64,000 nucleotides of DNA, taken from DSNY01 sp964539745. Its GTDB lineage: Bacteria; Pseudomonadota; Gammaproteobacteria; Burkholderiales; Burkholderiaceae_F. Shown one piece after another: positions 17,149-26,281 of this stretch; the stretch's first letter is position 1; each line of letters starts with the position of its first letter. Under the pieces are notes generated by a model. The model made no database searches and was not told the DNA's origin. It saw only the letters and a list, made by a program, of their open reading frames with translations. The stretch covers positions 1 through 64,000 of the forward strand of contig CAZIJU010000005.1 of the NCBI GenBank assembly GCA_964539745.1. The letters run 5' to 3'. The position numbers and the translations under genes are program-made.

Positions 17149-17376
17149 CGGGATAACCGACGCATACGAGCGCCTGTCGCGCGCCATGTGCCGCGCGATG
17201 CGGGTCATGCCACTGCCCTCGCCCACGTGTCATTCCGAACCGCTCTTGCCCGCATGTCATTCCGAACCGCGCAGCGGTGAGGAATCTCGCACGCACCGCC
17301 GCCCGGGATGACCGACGCATTCGGGCGCGTGTCGGACGCCATGTGCAGCGCGACGCGGGTCATGCCACCGCCCTCG
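17149..17376. repeat. 155-bp offset duplication including flhB 3' end
   Basis: The stretch 17149-17221 repeats as 17304-17376 with about a dozen differences. The second copy includes the flhB stop codon and the last five codons; the first copy is a non-functional duplicate of that gene end. Hairpin-type repeat fragments (GTCATTCCGAACCG) lie between the copies. Confidence 0.8.
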
Positions 17377-18514
17377 GTTCGAACGGATCCATGCCCTCCG
17401 GCACCTCGATGTCGCGCGGCTCGACCGGACGCGGGGCGGCGCCGGCGGCGTAGCGCTTCAACTGATAGACGTAGGCGAGCACCTGCGCGACGGCGGTGTA
17501 CAGCGCCGCAGGGATCTCGGCGCCGATGTCGACGTGGCGGTAAAGCGCGCGCGCCAGCGGCGGCGCTTCGAGCTGCGGCACCCCGTTCTCGCGCGCCAGC
17601 GCCCGGATGCGTTCGGCGACCGCATCCGCGCCCTTGGCGACGACGACCGGCGCACGGCTGCGGCCCTCGACGTACTTCAACGCGACCGCGAAGTGCGTCG
17701 GGTTGGTGACGACGACGTCGGCCTTCGGCACCGCGGCCATCATCCGTTTGCGCGCCATCTCGCGCTGCGCGCTGCGGATGCGCGCCTTGATGTGCGGATC
17801 GCCCTGCGTTTCCTTCTCTTCCTGCCGCGCTTCCTGCAGCGTCATCTTGAGCTGCCGGTGATGGTGGAAGAGCTGGAACGGCACATCGATCGCGCTGGCC
17901 ACCGCGAGCGTCGCGGCGAGCAGCGCAAAGGCGGCGAGCGCGAGCCAGCCGAAGTGCGCCAGCGCCTCCGGCAAACCTTCGCCCGCAAGCCCCGCGAAGC
18001 GGTCGAGATGGCTCGTCACGTACCACGTGCCGACGACACCGAGCAGCAGCGCCACCAGCATGACCTTGGCGAGCTCCATCAGCGCCGGCAACGAAAACAT
18101 GCGTCCGAAGCCCTTGGTCGGGCTCAGCCGCTCGAACCTGGGTGCGGCGGCCTGCAGAGCGAAGGTCCAGCCGCCGACCACGAGCGGCGCCGCAAGTGCT
18201 GCGAGCAGCATCGCCGCGACGAACGGCAGCACGGCGAGCAGCCCGGCGGCGGCCAGCTCGGCGAGCCGCTCGGTCATGCGCGCTGCGTCGGTCGCGGCGG
18301 TCGCATCGAAGGTCAATCCGCGCGTCACAACGCGACGCGCGGCCCCGAGCATCGGCGCGGCGAACGCGGAAAACATGCCCGCCGCACCGCCGAGGATCAA
18401 CAGGTGCGCGAGGTAGCGCGAGCGCGGCACCTGGCCTTCGCGACGCGCGTCCTCCAGCCGCTTGGCTGACGGCGGTAGGTTGCGTTCCTGTGCGGACTGT
18501 TCCGAATCGGCCAT
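17360..18514 (-). CDS. flhB: Flagellar export switch protein FlhB
   Basis: FlhB sits in the inner membrane and switches export from hook to filament substrates. The 384-residue product has four N-terminal membrane helices and a cytosolic domain with the self-cleaving motif NPTH (Asn271-Pro272 in VVVTNPTHFAVALKY). Length and architecture are typical. The start MADSEQSAQERNLPPSAKRLEDARREGQVP matches the family N-terminus in two parts. It is the first gene of the minus-strand flhB-flhA-flhF-flhG-fliA series, though a repeat-filled 598-base spacer separates it from flhA. Its C-terminal codons are duplicated downstream. Confidence 0.97.
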   Translation of the reverse strand: MADSEQSAQERNLPPSAKRLEDARREGQVPRSRYLAHLLILGGAAGMFSAFAAPMLGAARRVVTRGLTFDATAATDAARMTERLAELAAAGLLAVLPFVAAMLLAALAAPLVVGGWTFALQAAAPRFERLSPTKGFGRMFSLPALMELAKVMLVALLLGVVGTWYVTSHLDRFAGLAGEGLPEALAHFGWLALAAFALLAATLAVASAIDVPFQLFHHHRQLKMTLQEARQEEKETQGDPHIKARIRSAQREMARKRMMAAVPKADVVVTNPTHFAVALKYVEGRSRAPVVVAKGADAVAERIRALARENGVPQLEAPPLARALYRHVDIGAEIPAALYTAVAQVLAYVYQLKRYAAGAAPRPVEPRDIEVPEGMDPFEPRAVA

Positions 18515-19220
18515 GGTGGCGGCTGCGCGCTCGCGCGTTGGGCGAGCGCGCGCCAGTGGCCGCCATTATTCGGAGCCGCACTTCGGCTCAATCGATTGAT
18601 ATCGGCCGCCGCACACGCTTACTTTAGGGCGGACCTGCGCATCGGCACGATGCGGCGCTGAACGGACCCGGCGTTGCGACGTCTCCATGCCGCGCGTCGG
18701 GCGGCTGTCTTTCCTTCCTGGCCCGCCCTCCTCGTCACTCCGAGCCTGCCCTCCTGGTCACTTTGAGCCCGCTTTCCTCGTCACTCCAAGCCCGCTTTCC
18801 TCGTCACTTCGAGCCCGCCTGCCTCGTTATTCCGAGCCCGTTTGCCTCGTTACTCCGAGCTCGACTGCCTCGTTACTCCGAGCTCGACTGCCTCGTTACT
18901 CCGAGCTCGACTGCCTCGTCATTCCGAGCTCGCCTCCTCGTCATTCCGAGCCAAAGGCGAGGAATCTCCGGTGACGCCCAACGGCGAGACCCCCGCTTAG
19001 GGCGGAACTACAAGTTGCACGCCCGGACACGGAAACGGGCACGCAAAGCGGCGCCGTCATTCGGTCAGGCAACGTCCGTCGGGCGCAATCCGCGAATTGG
19101 CCGCCGATCGCCCTCCAATTGCGCCCGGCCCGGCGTGCGGCGCTCAAGCCGCGCGCGCCTCCGCCGATTCCCCCGGGGAACAAGGCCCGCGCTCGGGCGC
19201 ACCGTCCTGGGGAGCACGGC
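18515..19220. other. Intergenic region upstream of flhB
   Basis: This 706-base region separates flhB from the rightward gene at 19221. It contains a 23-bp tandem repeat array (about 18735-18950), one further hairpin-type repeat edge (TCATTCCGAGCCAAAGGCGAGGAATCTC) and about 250 bases with nothing I recognise. The flhB promoter should lie between 18515 and about 18700, but I cannot identify it. Confidence 0.6.
18735..18950. repeat. 23-bp tandem repeat array upstream of flhB
   Basis: About nine to ten direct copies of a 23-base unit (T[T/C]A[C/T]TCCGAGC[T/C]CG[A/C]CTGCCTCG) run head to tail. Three central copies are identical (TTACTCCGAGCTCGACTGCCTCG split over the unit), and copies diverge toward the left end. 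The unit looks like the edge of the larger TCATTCCGAGCC hairpin repeat that has been amplified. There are no unique spacers, so this is not a CRISPR array. Confidence 0.85.
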
Positions 19221-19676
19221 ATGACCCGCCTCGAACTCATCAAGCAACTGGCCGAATTCGCCACACGCCCACTGGCCGATCAGGTGCGTCAGCCGCCCGA
19301 CGCAGCGCAGCCTGCCCGCGCGCCGGCGGGTCCGACAGAACTGTTCGTGTGGTTCGAGGACACGTCCTCGCGCACGCGCAACGGCAGCCGCGGCATCGCC
19401 GGACTGCCCGAATCGCTGCTGCCCTACGCGAAGGGAATGCGCATCGTCGATCGCCGCTACGTCGAAGGGCACCTTCATCTGCTGTCCGCCGTGCGCATCC
19501 GCTGCGACGACAAATTCGGCGAACGCGTCGCCGCGCTGTATACGGCGGCGCTGTCGGTCGGCACCGTCGCCTGGATCGGCACCGGCCCACAGTACGCGCA
19601 GGCCTGGGCCGAGATGTATCCGTACGGCAGTCAGCCGCAGGACGCGGCCGGGCCGGATTTTGCGGGGGAGATCTGA
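19221..19676 (+). CDS. Conserved-looking hypothetical protein, 151 aa
   Basis: I do not recognise this family. The product starts MTRLELIKQLAEFATRPLAD, is soluble, and has an arginine-rich central part (FEDTSSRTRNGSRGIAG) followed by a more conserved-looking second half ending in IGTGPQYAQAWAEMYPYGSQ. The ATG at 19221 follows GGGGAGC at a good distance, and codon use resembles neighbouring genes. It lies 172 bases before the large glycosyltransferase on the same strand, so it may belong to the same unit, but nothing ties it to glycosylation. Confidence 0.65.
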   Translation: MTRLELIKQLAEFATRPLADQVRQPPDAAQPARAPAGPTELFVWFEDTSSRTRNGSRGIAGLPESLLPYAKGMRIVDRRYVEGHLHLLSAVRIRCDDKFGERVAALYTAALSVGTVAWIGTGPQYAQAWAEMYPYGSQPQDAAGPDFAGEI

Positions 19677-19848
19677 GCGAGCCGACGGCGCAGGGCCGCT
19701 GAGCGCGAAGGGCGCCCGGGCGCCGGGATCGGCGTGTCGCTGAAACCGAATTGGGCGCGGGCGACTGCGCTTATCGCCCCAACCCTACGCGCAAACGCTC
19801 ACTACAGTCCCCGCGATGCGGCGCGTATAGCCGCACGACGGGGGACAC

Positions 19849-22800
19849 ATGCCGGATGACCACGCCGGGCGCCGCGCGCGCGCCCGTTCGACGACTTCGC
19901 CAAAAGCCGAAAAGAAGTACCGCCTGGGTCTGTCGCTGATGGCCCAGCAGCGCTTCGAGGAAGCGGCGCGCACCTTCGAGGCGGCGATCCGCCATGCGCC
20001 GAAGGACCCGGTGCTGTGGCTGAACCTAGCGCAGGCACACCGCAAGCAGGGCCGGCCCGAGGCGGCCGAAGCGGCAGCCCGCAAGGCGGTGCGGCTCGAT
20101 CCGTCCAACGAACTGGCACGCCGCTTCCTTGCCGACGCGCTCGCCCGGCAAGGCCGGCCCGACCAGGCCGCGCAGGCGCTCGCGGCGGCGGTCGGCGACG
20201 CTGACTCGGTCGATGCGCTGATCGAGGCGGGCGATGCGCTGATCCAGGCACGTCAGTACACCGAAGCGCTGCAGAAGTTCATGGAAGCTGCGGCGCGCAA
20301 GCCGGCGTTCGTGCCGGCGCACATCGGCATGGGGATCGCGTTTGCCCGCCTTGGCGCGCCACAGGCCGCCAGCGAGTGCTACCGCACCGCGGTCGCGCTC
20401 GACCGCAGCCATGTCCGGGCCTGGGCATCGCTCGTGCACGAATCGATGCACGCGTGCTGCTGGAAAAGCCTTGCCGAAGACCTGAAGCAGCTGCGCGCCG
20501 CGATGGCCAACGGCGCGGCCCATCAGGTCGAACCGTTCGTTCTTCTGTCGTTTCCGCAGTTCAGTGCCGCCGAGCATCGCCGCTGCGCGCAGGCGTTCGC
20601 CGCCACACAGCTGGCCGACATCCGGCCGCTGCCCTCGGTCGACCGCGCACAGCGCGGCAAGGGGCGTCTTCGCATCGGCTATCTGTCGAACGATTTCTAC
20701 GAGCACGCGACGAGTTATCTGCTGGCGCACGTGCTGGAGCTGCACGACCGCGGCCGCTTCGAGATCTTCCTGTATTCGTACGGCCCGGACGATCGCTCGC
20801 CGATGCGCCGGCGTATCGAGGCGGCCGCCGAGCGCTTCGTCGAGATGCGCGAGATGAGCGCTCGCGCGATGGCCGAGCGCATCCGCGCGGATGCGATCGA
20901 CATTCTGGTCGATCTGAAGGGCTATACGTTCGGCAGCCGCCCGGAAGTGCTCGCCTGGCGCGCCGCGCCCGTGCAGGCGAGTTTTCTCGGCTACCCGGGC
21001 ACGCTCGGCACGCCGGTCGTGGACTACCTGATCACCGACCCGATCGTCACGCCGCCCGAAGCGGCGGCCGACTACGACGAAAAGTTCGCCTACCTGCCGG
21101 ACTGCTATCAACCGAACGATCGCAAGCGCCCGATCGGCACGCCGATGTCGCGCGCCGAGTGCGGCCTGCCCGAACGCGGCTTCGTGTTCTGCTGCTTCAA
21201 CAACACCTACAAGATCACGCCGCAGATGTTCGACATTTGGTGCCGGCTGCTCGCGCAGGTCGAAGGCAGCGTGCTGTGGCTGCTGGACGCCAATCTTCAG
21301 GCGAAAGACACCCTGCGCGCCGAAGCGCGCGCGCGCGGTGTGGACCCGGCGCGGCTGATCTTCGCGCCGACGCTGCCACTGGCGCAGCACCTGGCGCGGC
21401 TGGCCAATGCCGACCTCGTGCTCGATACGCTGCCTTACAACGCGCACACGACCGCGAGCGATGCCTTGTGGGCGGGCGTTCCGGTCGTGACCTGTCCCGG
21501 CGAAACGTTCGCGTCGCGGGTCGCGGCGAGCCTGCTGCACGCGGCCGAGCTGTCCGAGCTCGTCGCCGCTTCGCTCGAGGAATACGCGTCGATCGCTCTG
21601 CGCCTCGCGCAAGAGCCGTCGGCGCTCGCGGCGCGGAGAGACAAGCTCAGGAGCCGGCGCAGCACCTGCGCGCTCTTTGACAGCGAACGCTACGCGCGGA
21701 ATCTGGAGGCGCTGTACGAACGGATGTTCGAGCGGTGGCGCAGCGGGCGGCCGGCAGATCATCTGCCGCCGGAACAACGCGGCCCCATCCGAGCCGTCAT
21801 CTGCGACGTCACGGGCGGCGAGAACACCGGCGTCGAGGCGCCGCACGTCCGAAGCGAACGCAGGGCTCCGGCAGCCACGACCTCGCCCGGCAGCCCGGAC
21901 GACCGCGAACTCGTGAAGCTGCGAACGGCGCTGAGCCTGCGCCCGTACGACGCGTCCCTGCAAACCGCCTACGAGTCGGCCCTGAGGCTGCGCCGCGAAG
22001 CTGCGCGCCCGGGCGCGATCGGATTGATCATCACCTGCGAGAAGTACTTCGAGCGGGCGCTCCGGCTGCACGCGAAGCTATCGGCGCTGAACGCGCTTCC
22101 CTTGTGGCTCGTGGTCGGGCGCGGCGCCAACGTTCCGGCGCACGCCGACCTCGTGCAAGTCGACGCGCCCGACGATTACGAGTCGCTGCCCAAGAAAGTC
22201 CGCGCGGCGTTCGTCCACGCGTACGAGCGCCACGGATGTGCGGTGTTCAAGATCGACGACGATCTGCAGATCACCGACGGCACGCGCTTCGTCGACGATG
22301 TGCGGGCGCTGATCGGAGGGGCCGTCGACTACGCCGGGTTCGAGGTCGGTTCCCCCGACCATGATCGCACCTGGCACTGGAACAAGTGCCGTGATGCGGC
22401 GCTGAACCGGATGCCGTACGGGAAGAGGTATCGCGGGACGTGGGCCAATGGGCCCTTCTACTACTTGTCCGCGGCCGCGCTGCGCGCCTTCGCTCTCGCC
22501 ACGCTGCGCTTTCCATCCGAGATCGACGGCGAGCTGTACGAAGACAAGTTCATCGGCGACACGCTGCGCGCCGAGGGCATCCGGCTTGCGCCGCTGCCGG
22601 CGGGGGCCGCCGGCGTCGCCGCCGACAACCTCCCGCCCGCGCCGCTCGCGACACCTGCAGCCCCGCCGCCGGCGCGCATGACTTCGCCGTGGGCTGTCCA
22701 GCGGCTCGCTCACGCGTGCCCCGCCGAGTCCGAAGATCGGCCGCTGAAGGTTGCGGTCGTCACGCCCTACTACAAGGAAGACCGGGCGCTGCTGGAACGC

Positions 22801-23529
22801 TGCATCAAGTCCGTGCGGGCTCAATCCTACGAAACGACGCACATTCTCGTCGCTGATGGTCTTCCACAAAACTGGATTGACGAAACCGGGGTGCGTCACG
22901 TGCGGCTCGATCATCCGCACGCCGACTTCGGCGATACGCCGCGTGCCATCGGCGGATTGCTCGCCGTGAGCGAAGGGTTCGACGCGGTATGTTTTCTTGA
23001 CGCCGACAACTGGCTGGACGAGCAGCACGTCGCCATTTGTGTGGCGACCGCGCTGGCCAACCACGCGGCCGACTACGTGGTGGCGCGAAGGCGTCTGGTT
23101 CGCGTGGACGGATCAGTGCTGCCTGTCGCACCGACGGAAGACAATGACGGCCACATTGACACCAGTTGTCTGTTCCTGTTACGCGGCGCATTCCACACGA
23201 TTGCACGCTGGGCGACGATGCCGCGCCCGCTCGCGTGCATCGGGGACCGGGTCTTCACCGCCACGATGCGACTTGAAGGATTACGCGCCGTCCGTACCGG
23301 CCAGGTGACGGTCAATTATCTGTGCACATGGGCGACGTTCTTCCGCCTCGCCGGCGAAGACCCACCACCCTATGCCAAGGAAAACGTTGATCCGACGAAC
23401 GCCCTTCGCTGGTTTCACGGCCTGGAAGCGGCCGATCGTCGTATCGCTGATCGCTTGGTTGGTGGCCGGCTGCAACTGCCACCACCGCACGGAGACGCCG
23501 TCGCGCAGGCAGCGTATTCCGTCGCTTAA
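19849..23529 (+). CDS. TPR-OGT (GT41) fused to two further glycosyltransferases
   Basis: This 1226-residue protein appears to hold three catalytic modules. Residues 20-190 are tetratricopeptide repeats. Residues 275-635 form a SPINDLY/OGT-type GT41 domain; His286 (DFYEHATSY), Lys455 (NNTYKITP) and His533 (NAHTTASDALWAG) match positions important in human O-GlcNAc transferase, and PGETFASRVAASLL is conserved. Residues about 722-915 hold a second enzyme-like domain with an acidic motif KIDDDLQI (803-805). Residues 966-1226 are a GT2-type domain (VAVVTPYYKEDRALLERC; FLDADNW at 1049-1055). Bacterial GT41 proteins near fliC commonly glycosylate flagellin. The protein is cytosolic. The gene is followed after 14 bases by another glycosyltransferase. 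Confidence 0.88.
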   Translation: MPDDHAGRRARARSTTSPKAEKKYRLGLSLMAQQRFEEAARTFEAAIRHAPKDPVLWLNLAQAHRKQGRPEAAEAAARKAVRLDPSNELARRFLADALARQGRPDQAAQALAAAVGDADSVDALIEAGDALIQARQYTEALQKFMEAAARKPAFVPAHIGMGIAFARLGAPQAASECYRTAVALDRSHVRAWASLVHESMHACCWKSLAEDLKQLRAAMANGAAHQVEPFVLLSFPQFSAAEHRRCAQAFAATQLADIRPLPSVDRAQRGKGRLRIGYLSNDFYEHATSYLLAHVLELHDRGRFEIFLYSYGPDDRSPMRRRIEAAAERFVEMREMSARAMAERIRADAIDILVDLKGYTFGSRPEVLAWRAAPVQASFLGYPGTLGTPVVDYLITDPIVTPPEAAADYDEKFAYLPDCYQPNDRKRPIGTPMSRAECGLPERGFVFCCFNNTYKITPQMFDIWCRLLAQVEGSVLWLLDANLQAKDTLRAEARARGVDPARLIFAPTLPLAQHLARLANADLVLDTLPYNAHTTASDALWAGVPVVTCPGETFASRVAASLLHAAELSELVAASLEEYASIALRLAQEPSALAARRDKLRSRRSTCALFDSERYARNLEALYERMFERWRSGRPADHLPPEQRGPIRAVICDVTGGENTGVEAPHVRSERRAPAATTSPGSPDDRELVKLRTALSLRPYDASLQTAYESALRLRREAARPGAIGLIITCEKYFERALRLHAKLSALNALPLWLVVGRGANVPAHADLVQVDAPDDYESLPKKVRAAFVHAYERHGCAVFKIDDDLQITDGTRFVDDVRALIGGAVDYAGFEVGSPDHDRTWHWNKCRDAALNRMPYGKRYRGTWANGPFYYLSAAALRAFALATLRFPSEIDGELYEDKFIGDTLRAEGIRLAPLPAGAAGVAADNLPPAPLATPAAPPPARMTSPWAVQRLAHACPAESEDRPLKVAVVTPYYKEDRALLERCIKSVRAQSYETTHILVADGLPQNWIDETGVRHVRLDHPHADFGDTPRAIGGLLAVSEGFDAVCFLDADNWLDEQHVAICVATALANHAADYVVARRRLVRVDGSVLPVAPTEDNDGHIDTSCLFLLRGAFHTIARWATMPRPLACIGDRVFTATMRLEGLRAVRTGQVTVNYLCTWATFFRLAGEDPPPYAKENVDPTNALRWFHGLEAADRRIADRLVGGRLQLPPPHGDAVAQAAYSVA

Positions 23530-23543
23530 GACAGAGGGATTCT

Positions 23544-25127
23544 ATGGACACCCGCACGCTCACAGCATTTGCAGCACTCGAGTTTCCTTTTCTCCACACG
23601 CGCACCCTGTTCGACCGAGGGTCGCGAAACTTGCTGACCGCGGCCCACGACCAACTGAAACTGACGCAACTCGACTTCCATGCGCCGCCCGCGCCCATTC
23701 ACTGCTTCTGGTCCGGGCCGAAACCGAACGCGATCACACAGCTTGCGTTGCGCTCATTCGTTCATCATGGGCACGCCGTGCATCTGTACACATACGACGC
23801 ACCCGAGGCGGTGGCGCAACACGTCCCGCCCGGCGTGGCCGTGCGTGCTGCCGCAGACGTTGTTCCACGAAGTCTCTACGACGAAAGCCTGGCGCGTTCC
23901 GAGATTCGTTACTTCAGCGACATCTTTCGCTACGCCGCGCTATACAGGTTCGGCGGCTGGTGGGCCGACACCGACGTGGTGCTGGTGCGCCCGCTGCCAG
24001 CCGTCGATGGGCACTTCTTCTGCAGCCAGTGGAGCGGCGTAGAGTCGGGTCACCTGCTTGTGGGCGACGTACTTCACGCACCGAAAGCGTCGACGCATAT
24101 GCTGATGCTCTACCGCCTGTCGCTCGCTAGTCTGCGCAGCTCGGGCGGAGACCGAAGCTTCGGCGCTGTCGGGCCAAAATTGCTGACCGAGTACGTTCTA
24201 ATGCGAGCTCCACAATTGAAGCAGCATGTGTTTTCGCCGACCCTGTTCAATTCGATCGACTGGACCGAGATCGACCTCTTTCTTGCACCAGATCGCGACG
24301 CTTGGGAACTGGTATCCGACCCACGTGTAATCGGCCTGCACCTGTGGAACAAGATGTGGGCCGACCGCGGTCTTACGCTGGAAACCGCCCATCCAGGCAG
24401 CGTCGCCGCGCTGCTTGTCGAGCACTACGCCAGTTCGAGTCGATTGACGCAACTCGCCGCGAGGTACGTCTCGGACAAGGGAACGACGTACGGGAACGCG
24501 CCTTCACATCACTACACACGCGTTTATCAAGATCTGTTCGAGACGCAAATGCTGCAGGCGATAAAAATAATGGAGATCGGGTTGTGCCGAGGTCTGTTCG
24601 AGGGCTGGAACCAGGACGACGTTCCCAGCCTGCGCATGTGGCTCGACTTTTTCCCGAACGCCACGGTTTTCGGAGTCGACATCAGCGACTTCTCGTGGTA
24701 CTCGAACGAACGGGTGCGGATCTTCCGCGCAGACCAATCGTCAGAGACCAGCTTGCGCTGCAACGTTGTCAACGAACTCGAGGGCACGCTGCTGGACATC
24801 GTCATCGACGATGGCTCGCACGCGAGTTGGGATCAGCAGGTCACGTTCAAGCAGCTCTTTCCGATGGTCGCACCTGGTGGCCTGTACATCATTGAAGACC
24901 TCGACTGGCAGCCCCCTCGGATCGCAGGTGCTGTAGAGACTCCGACGACCAAGGCGATGCTTGAGCACTTCGTCAGCACTGGCCGACTACTGAGCACCGC
25001 ATGGTCTCGCGAGGAAGCGGAACAGATGGCCGCGCAGATTGAATCGGTCGAGTTTCACGATAGCTACAGTGAGTTAATGCACAGAAACCTCTGTGGTGGC
25101 CTTGCCGTCATTCGAAAGAAACATTAA
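23544..25127 (+). CDS. GT32-type glycosyltransferase fused to SAM methyltransferase
   Basis: The 527-residue product joins two domains. Residues 50-290 resemble the DXD sugar-transferase family (GT32), with IHCFWSGPKP, SDIFRYAALYRFGGWW and the metal-binding ADTD (142-144). Residues 300-527 form a class I methyltransferase of the MycE/cephalosporin-hydroxylase-like kind: DKGTTYGNAPSHHYTRVYQ, the SAM loop IMEIGLCRG (342-350), VFGVDISDFSW, and the acidic IVIDDGSHASWDQQ. MycE is a sugar O-methyltransferase, so adding and methylating one sugar is a reasonable inference. It is only 14 bases after the GT41 gene. Base composition falls toward the 3' half compared with neighbours, suggesting transfer. 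Confidence 0.85.
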   Translation: MDTRTLTAFAALEFPFLHTRTLFDRGSRNLLTAAHDQLKLTQLDFHAPPAPIHCFWSGPKPNAITQLALRSFVHHGHAVHLYTYDAPEAVAQHVPPGVAVRAAADVVPRSLYDESLARSEIRYFSDIFRYAALYRFGGWWADTDVVLVRPLPAVDGHFFCSQWSGVESGHLLVGDVLHAPKASTHMLMLYRLSLASLRSSGGDRSFGAVGPKLLTEYVLMRAPQLKQHVFSPTLFNSIDWTEIDLFLAPDRDAWELVSDPRVIGLHLWNKMWADRGLTLETAHPGSVAALLVEHYASSSRLTQLAARYVSDKGTTYGNAPSHHYTRVYQDLFETQMLQAIKIMEIGLCRGLFEGWNQDDVPSLRMWLDFFPNATVFGVDISDFSWYSNERVRIFRADQSSETSLRCNVVNELEGTLLDIVIDDGSHASWDQQVTFKQLFPMVAPGGLYIIEDLDWQPPRIAGAVETPTTKAMLEHFVSTGRLLSTAWSREEAEQMAAQIESVEFHDSYSELMHRNLCGGLAVIRKKH

Positions 25128-25145
25128 GAGCCTGCGTACCAGTCA

Positions 25146-25167
25146 TGTCGCAACCATTGCTGCGACA
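25146..25167. terminator. Hairpin between convergent genes
   Basis: TGTCGCA and TGCGACA form a perfect 7-bp stem with an 8-base loop in the 63-base gap between the glycosyltransferase gene and ycgR. No strong T run follows on either strand, so it is only a weak terminator candidate. Confidence 0.3.
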
Positions 25168-25190
25168 GTTAACTGCCGGCCCGAATCCGG

Positions 25191-25955
25191 TCAGGCCACG
25201 CGCTTTCCGCCTGCGACCTTGCGGTTCTCCGCGTCGATCTTGTTGACGTACCGCTGCAGCATCACGTGCGCCTGCGGCGCCATGTCGACGAACTCGCAGC
25301 CGCAGCGGCGCGCATGTTCGTCGCGGGGGATCGGGTCGATGTGGCGCACGTTCAGGCTGACCGACACCGAACCGACGCCGGGCAGGTCGAGGAAGCAGTT
25401 CTCGACCACTTTGCCCGCCGGCAGCTCGAACTTTTCCGGATACGTCAGCACCGCGAGCCCGCCGACGCTGATGTCGAGCACGCGCAGCGACTCGTACTGC
25501 TTCGAGTCCTCACCGTACGGCACGAGACACGTCGCCGGCTTCGACAGCGGCGGGCGAACGCGGAAGAAGTCGCGCCGCTGCAGCCGAATCACCTGGTCGG
25601 GCAGCGGCACGCGGAATGCGGGCTTGCCGTCGAAGCCGGTCGCTTGCGCCACGCGAGCGGTGAACTGCACCTTGACGTTGTCGAGAAAGCCGACGAAGAC
25701 GATCTGCCTCGACGCGAGCAGCCGCTTCTGCGCCAGTTCGTCCGAGGCGCTGTCGAAGATCACCTCCTCGAAATCTTCGTTGACGTCGAGCAGTGCGGTG
25801 ACGACGAACCCCGGGCCCTGATCGAAATACGCGGTGACGAGCACGCCTTCGTCGCGCAACTGGCGCAGCATCGCGGCGATCTCGACCCGCGAGTAGACGG
25901 CGAACCGCTCCAGGTCCGGCGATTCGGGTTCGGGAAACGGCGAGGTCATGCCCAT
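25191..25955 (-). CDS. ycgR: Flagellar brake protein YcgR (PilZ domain)
   Basis: YcgR slows flagellar rotation when bound to cyclic di-GMP. The 254-residue product has an N-terminal YcgR domain (about 20-120) and a C-terminal PilZ domain starting with the RxxxR-type site (IRLQRRDFFRVRPP) and carrying the second motif DISVGGLAVL. The ATG at 25955 has AAAGGAA upstream. It is the last gene of the minus-strand fliC-flaG-fliD-fliS-fliT-fliK-fhlB series, 29 bases after fhlB, so it likely shares late flagellar control. Confidence 0.92.
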   Translation of the reverse strand: MGMTSPFPEPESPDLERFAVYSRVEIAAMLRQLRDEGVLVTAYFDQGPGFVVTALLDVNEDFEEVIFDSASDELAQKRLLASRQIVFVGFLDNVKVQFTARVAQATGFDGKPAFRVPLPDQVIRLQRRDFFRVRPPLSKPATCLVPYGEDSKQYESLRVLDISVGGLAVLTYPEKFELPAGKVVENCFLDLPGVGSVSVSLNVRHIDPIPRDEHARRCGCEFVDMAPQAHVMLQRYVNKIDAENRKVAGGKRVA

Positions 25956-25984
25956 GATCGGGTTCCTTTCGATGCCGCTAAGCG

Positions 25985-26281
25985 CTAAGCGGCAGGCGCC
26001 GCGCGCTGCTCGAGCCACCAGACCCAGGCGAGCACCTCGGCTACCGCCACATACAGCGGCGGCGGGATGTGCGAATCGAGGTCGAGCTGCATCAGCAGCG
26101 ACACCAGCTCGCGCGATTCGTGCACGGGCACGCCCGCGGCGCGTGCGCGTTCGATGATTTCGTCGGCGACGAAGCCCTGCCCTTTGGCGACGAGCCGCGG
26201 CGCGCGGCCGGCCTGCGCATCGCTTGGCTCGTAGGTGAGCGCCGCGGCGCGGCGTTCCGGGTTCGGCGTCGGCGAGTTCAT
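25985..26281 (-). CDS. fhlB: FhlB: FlhB C-terminal domain paralogue
   Basis: This 98-residue protein corresponds to the cytosolic C-terminal domain of FlhB without membrane helices: RRAAALTYEPSDA, APRLVAKGQGFVADEIIERA, and IPPPLYVAVAEVLAWVWWLE line up with FlhB. It lacks the self-cleaving NPTH (the matching strand is ALTYEP). In Bdellovibrio and Salmonella experiments a truncated FlhB homologue can replace the FlhB C-terminal fragment; what it does here is inferred. Its start overlaps the end of the preceding fliK-like gene (ATGA), which suggests a paired function. Confidence 0.85.
   Translation of the reverse strand: MNSPTPNPERRAAALTYEPSDAQAGRAPRLVAKGQGFVADEIIERARAAGVPVHESRELVSLLMQLDLDSHIPPPLYVAVAEVLAWVWWLEQRAAPAA

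Noticed and set aside
18735..18950. CRISPR array
   Set aside because: The 23-base units are directly adjacent with no unique spacers, and no cas genes are present.
25985..26281. Truncated flhB pseudogene
   Set aside because: The frame is intact, coupled to the gene before it, and similar free domains (FhlB) are known, so it is more likely functional.
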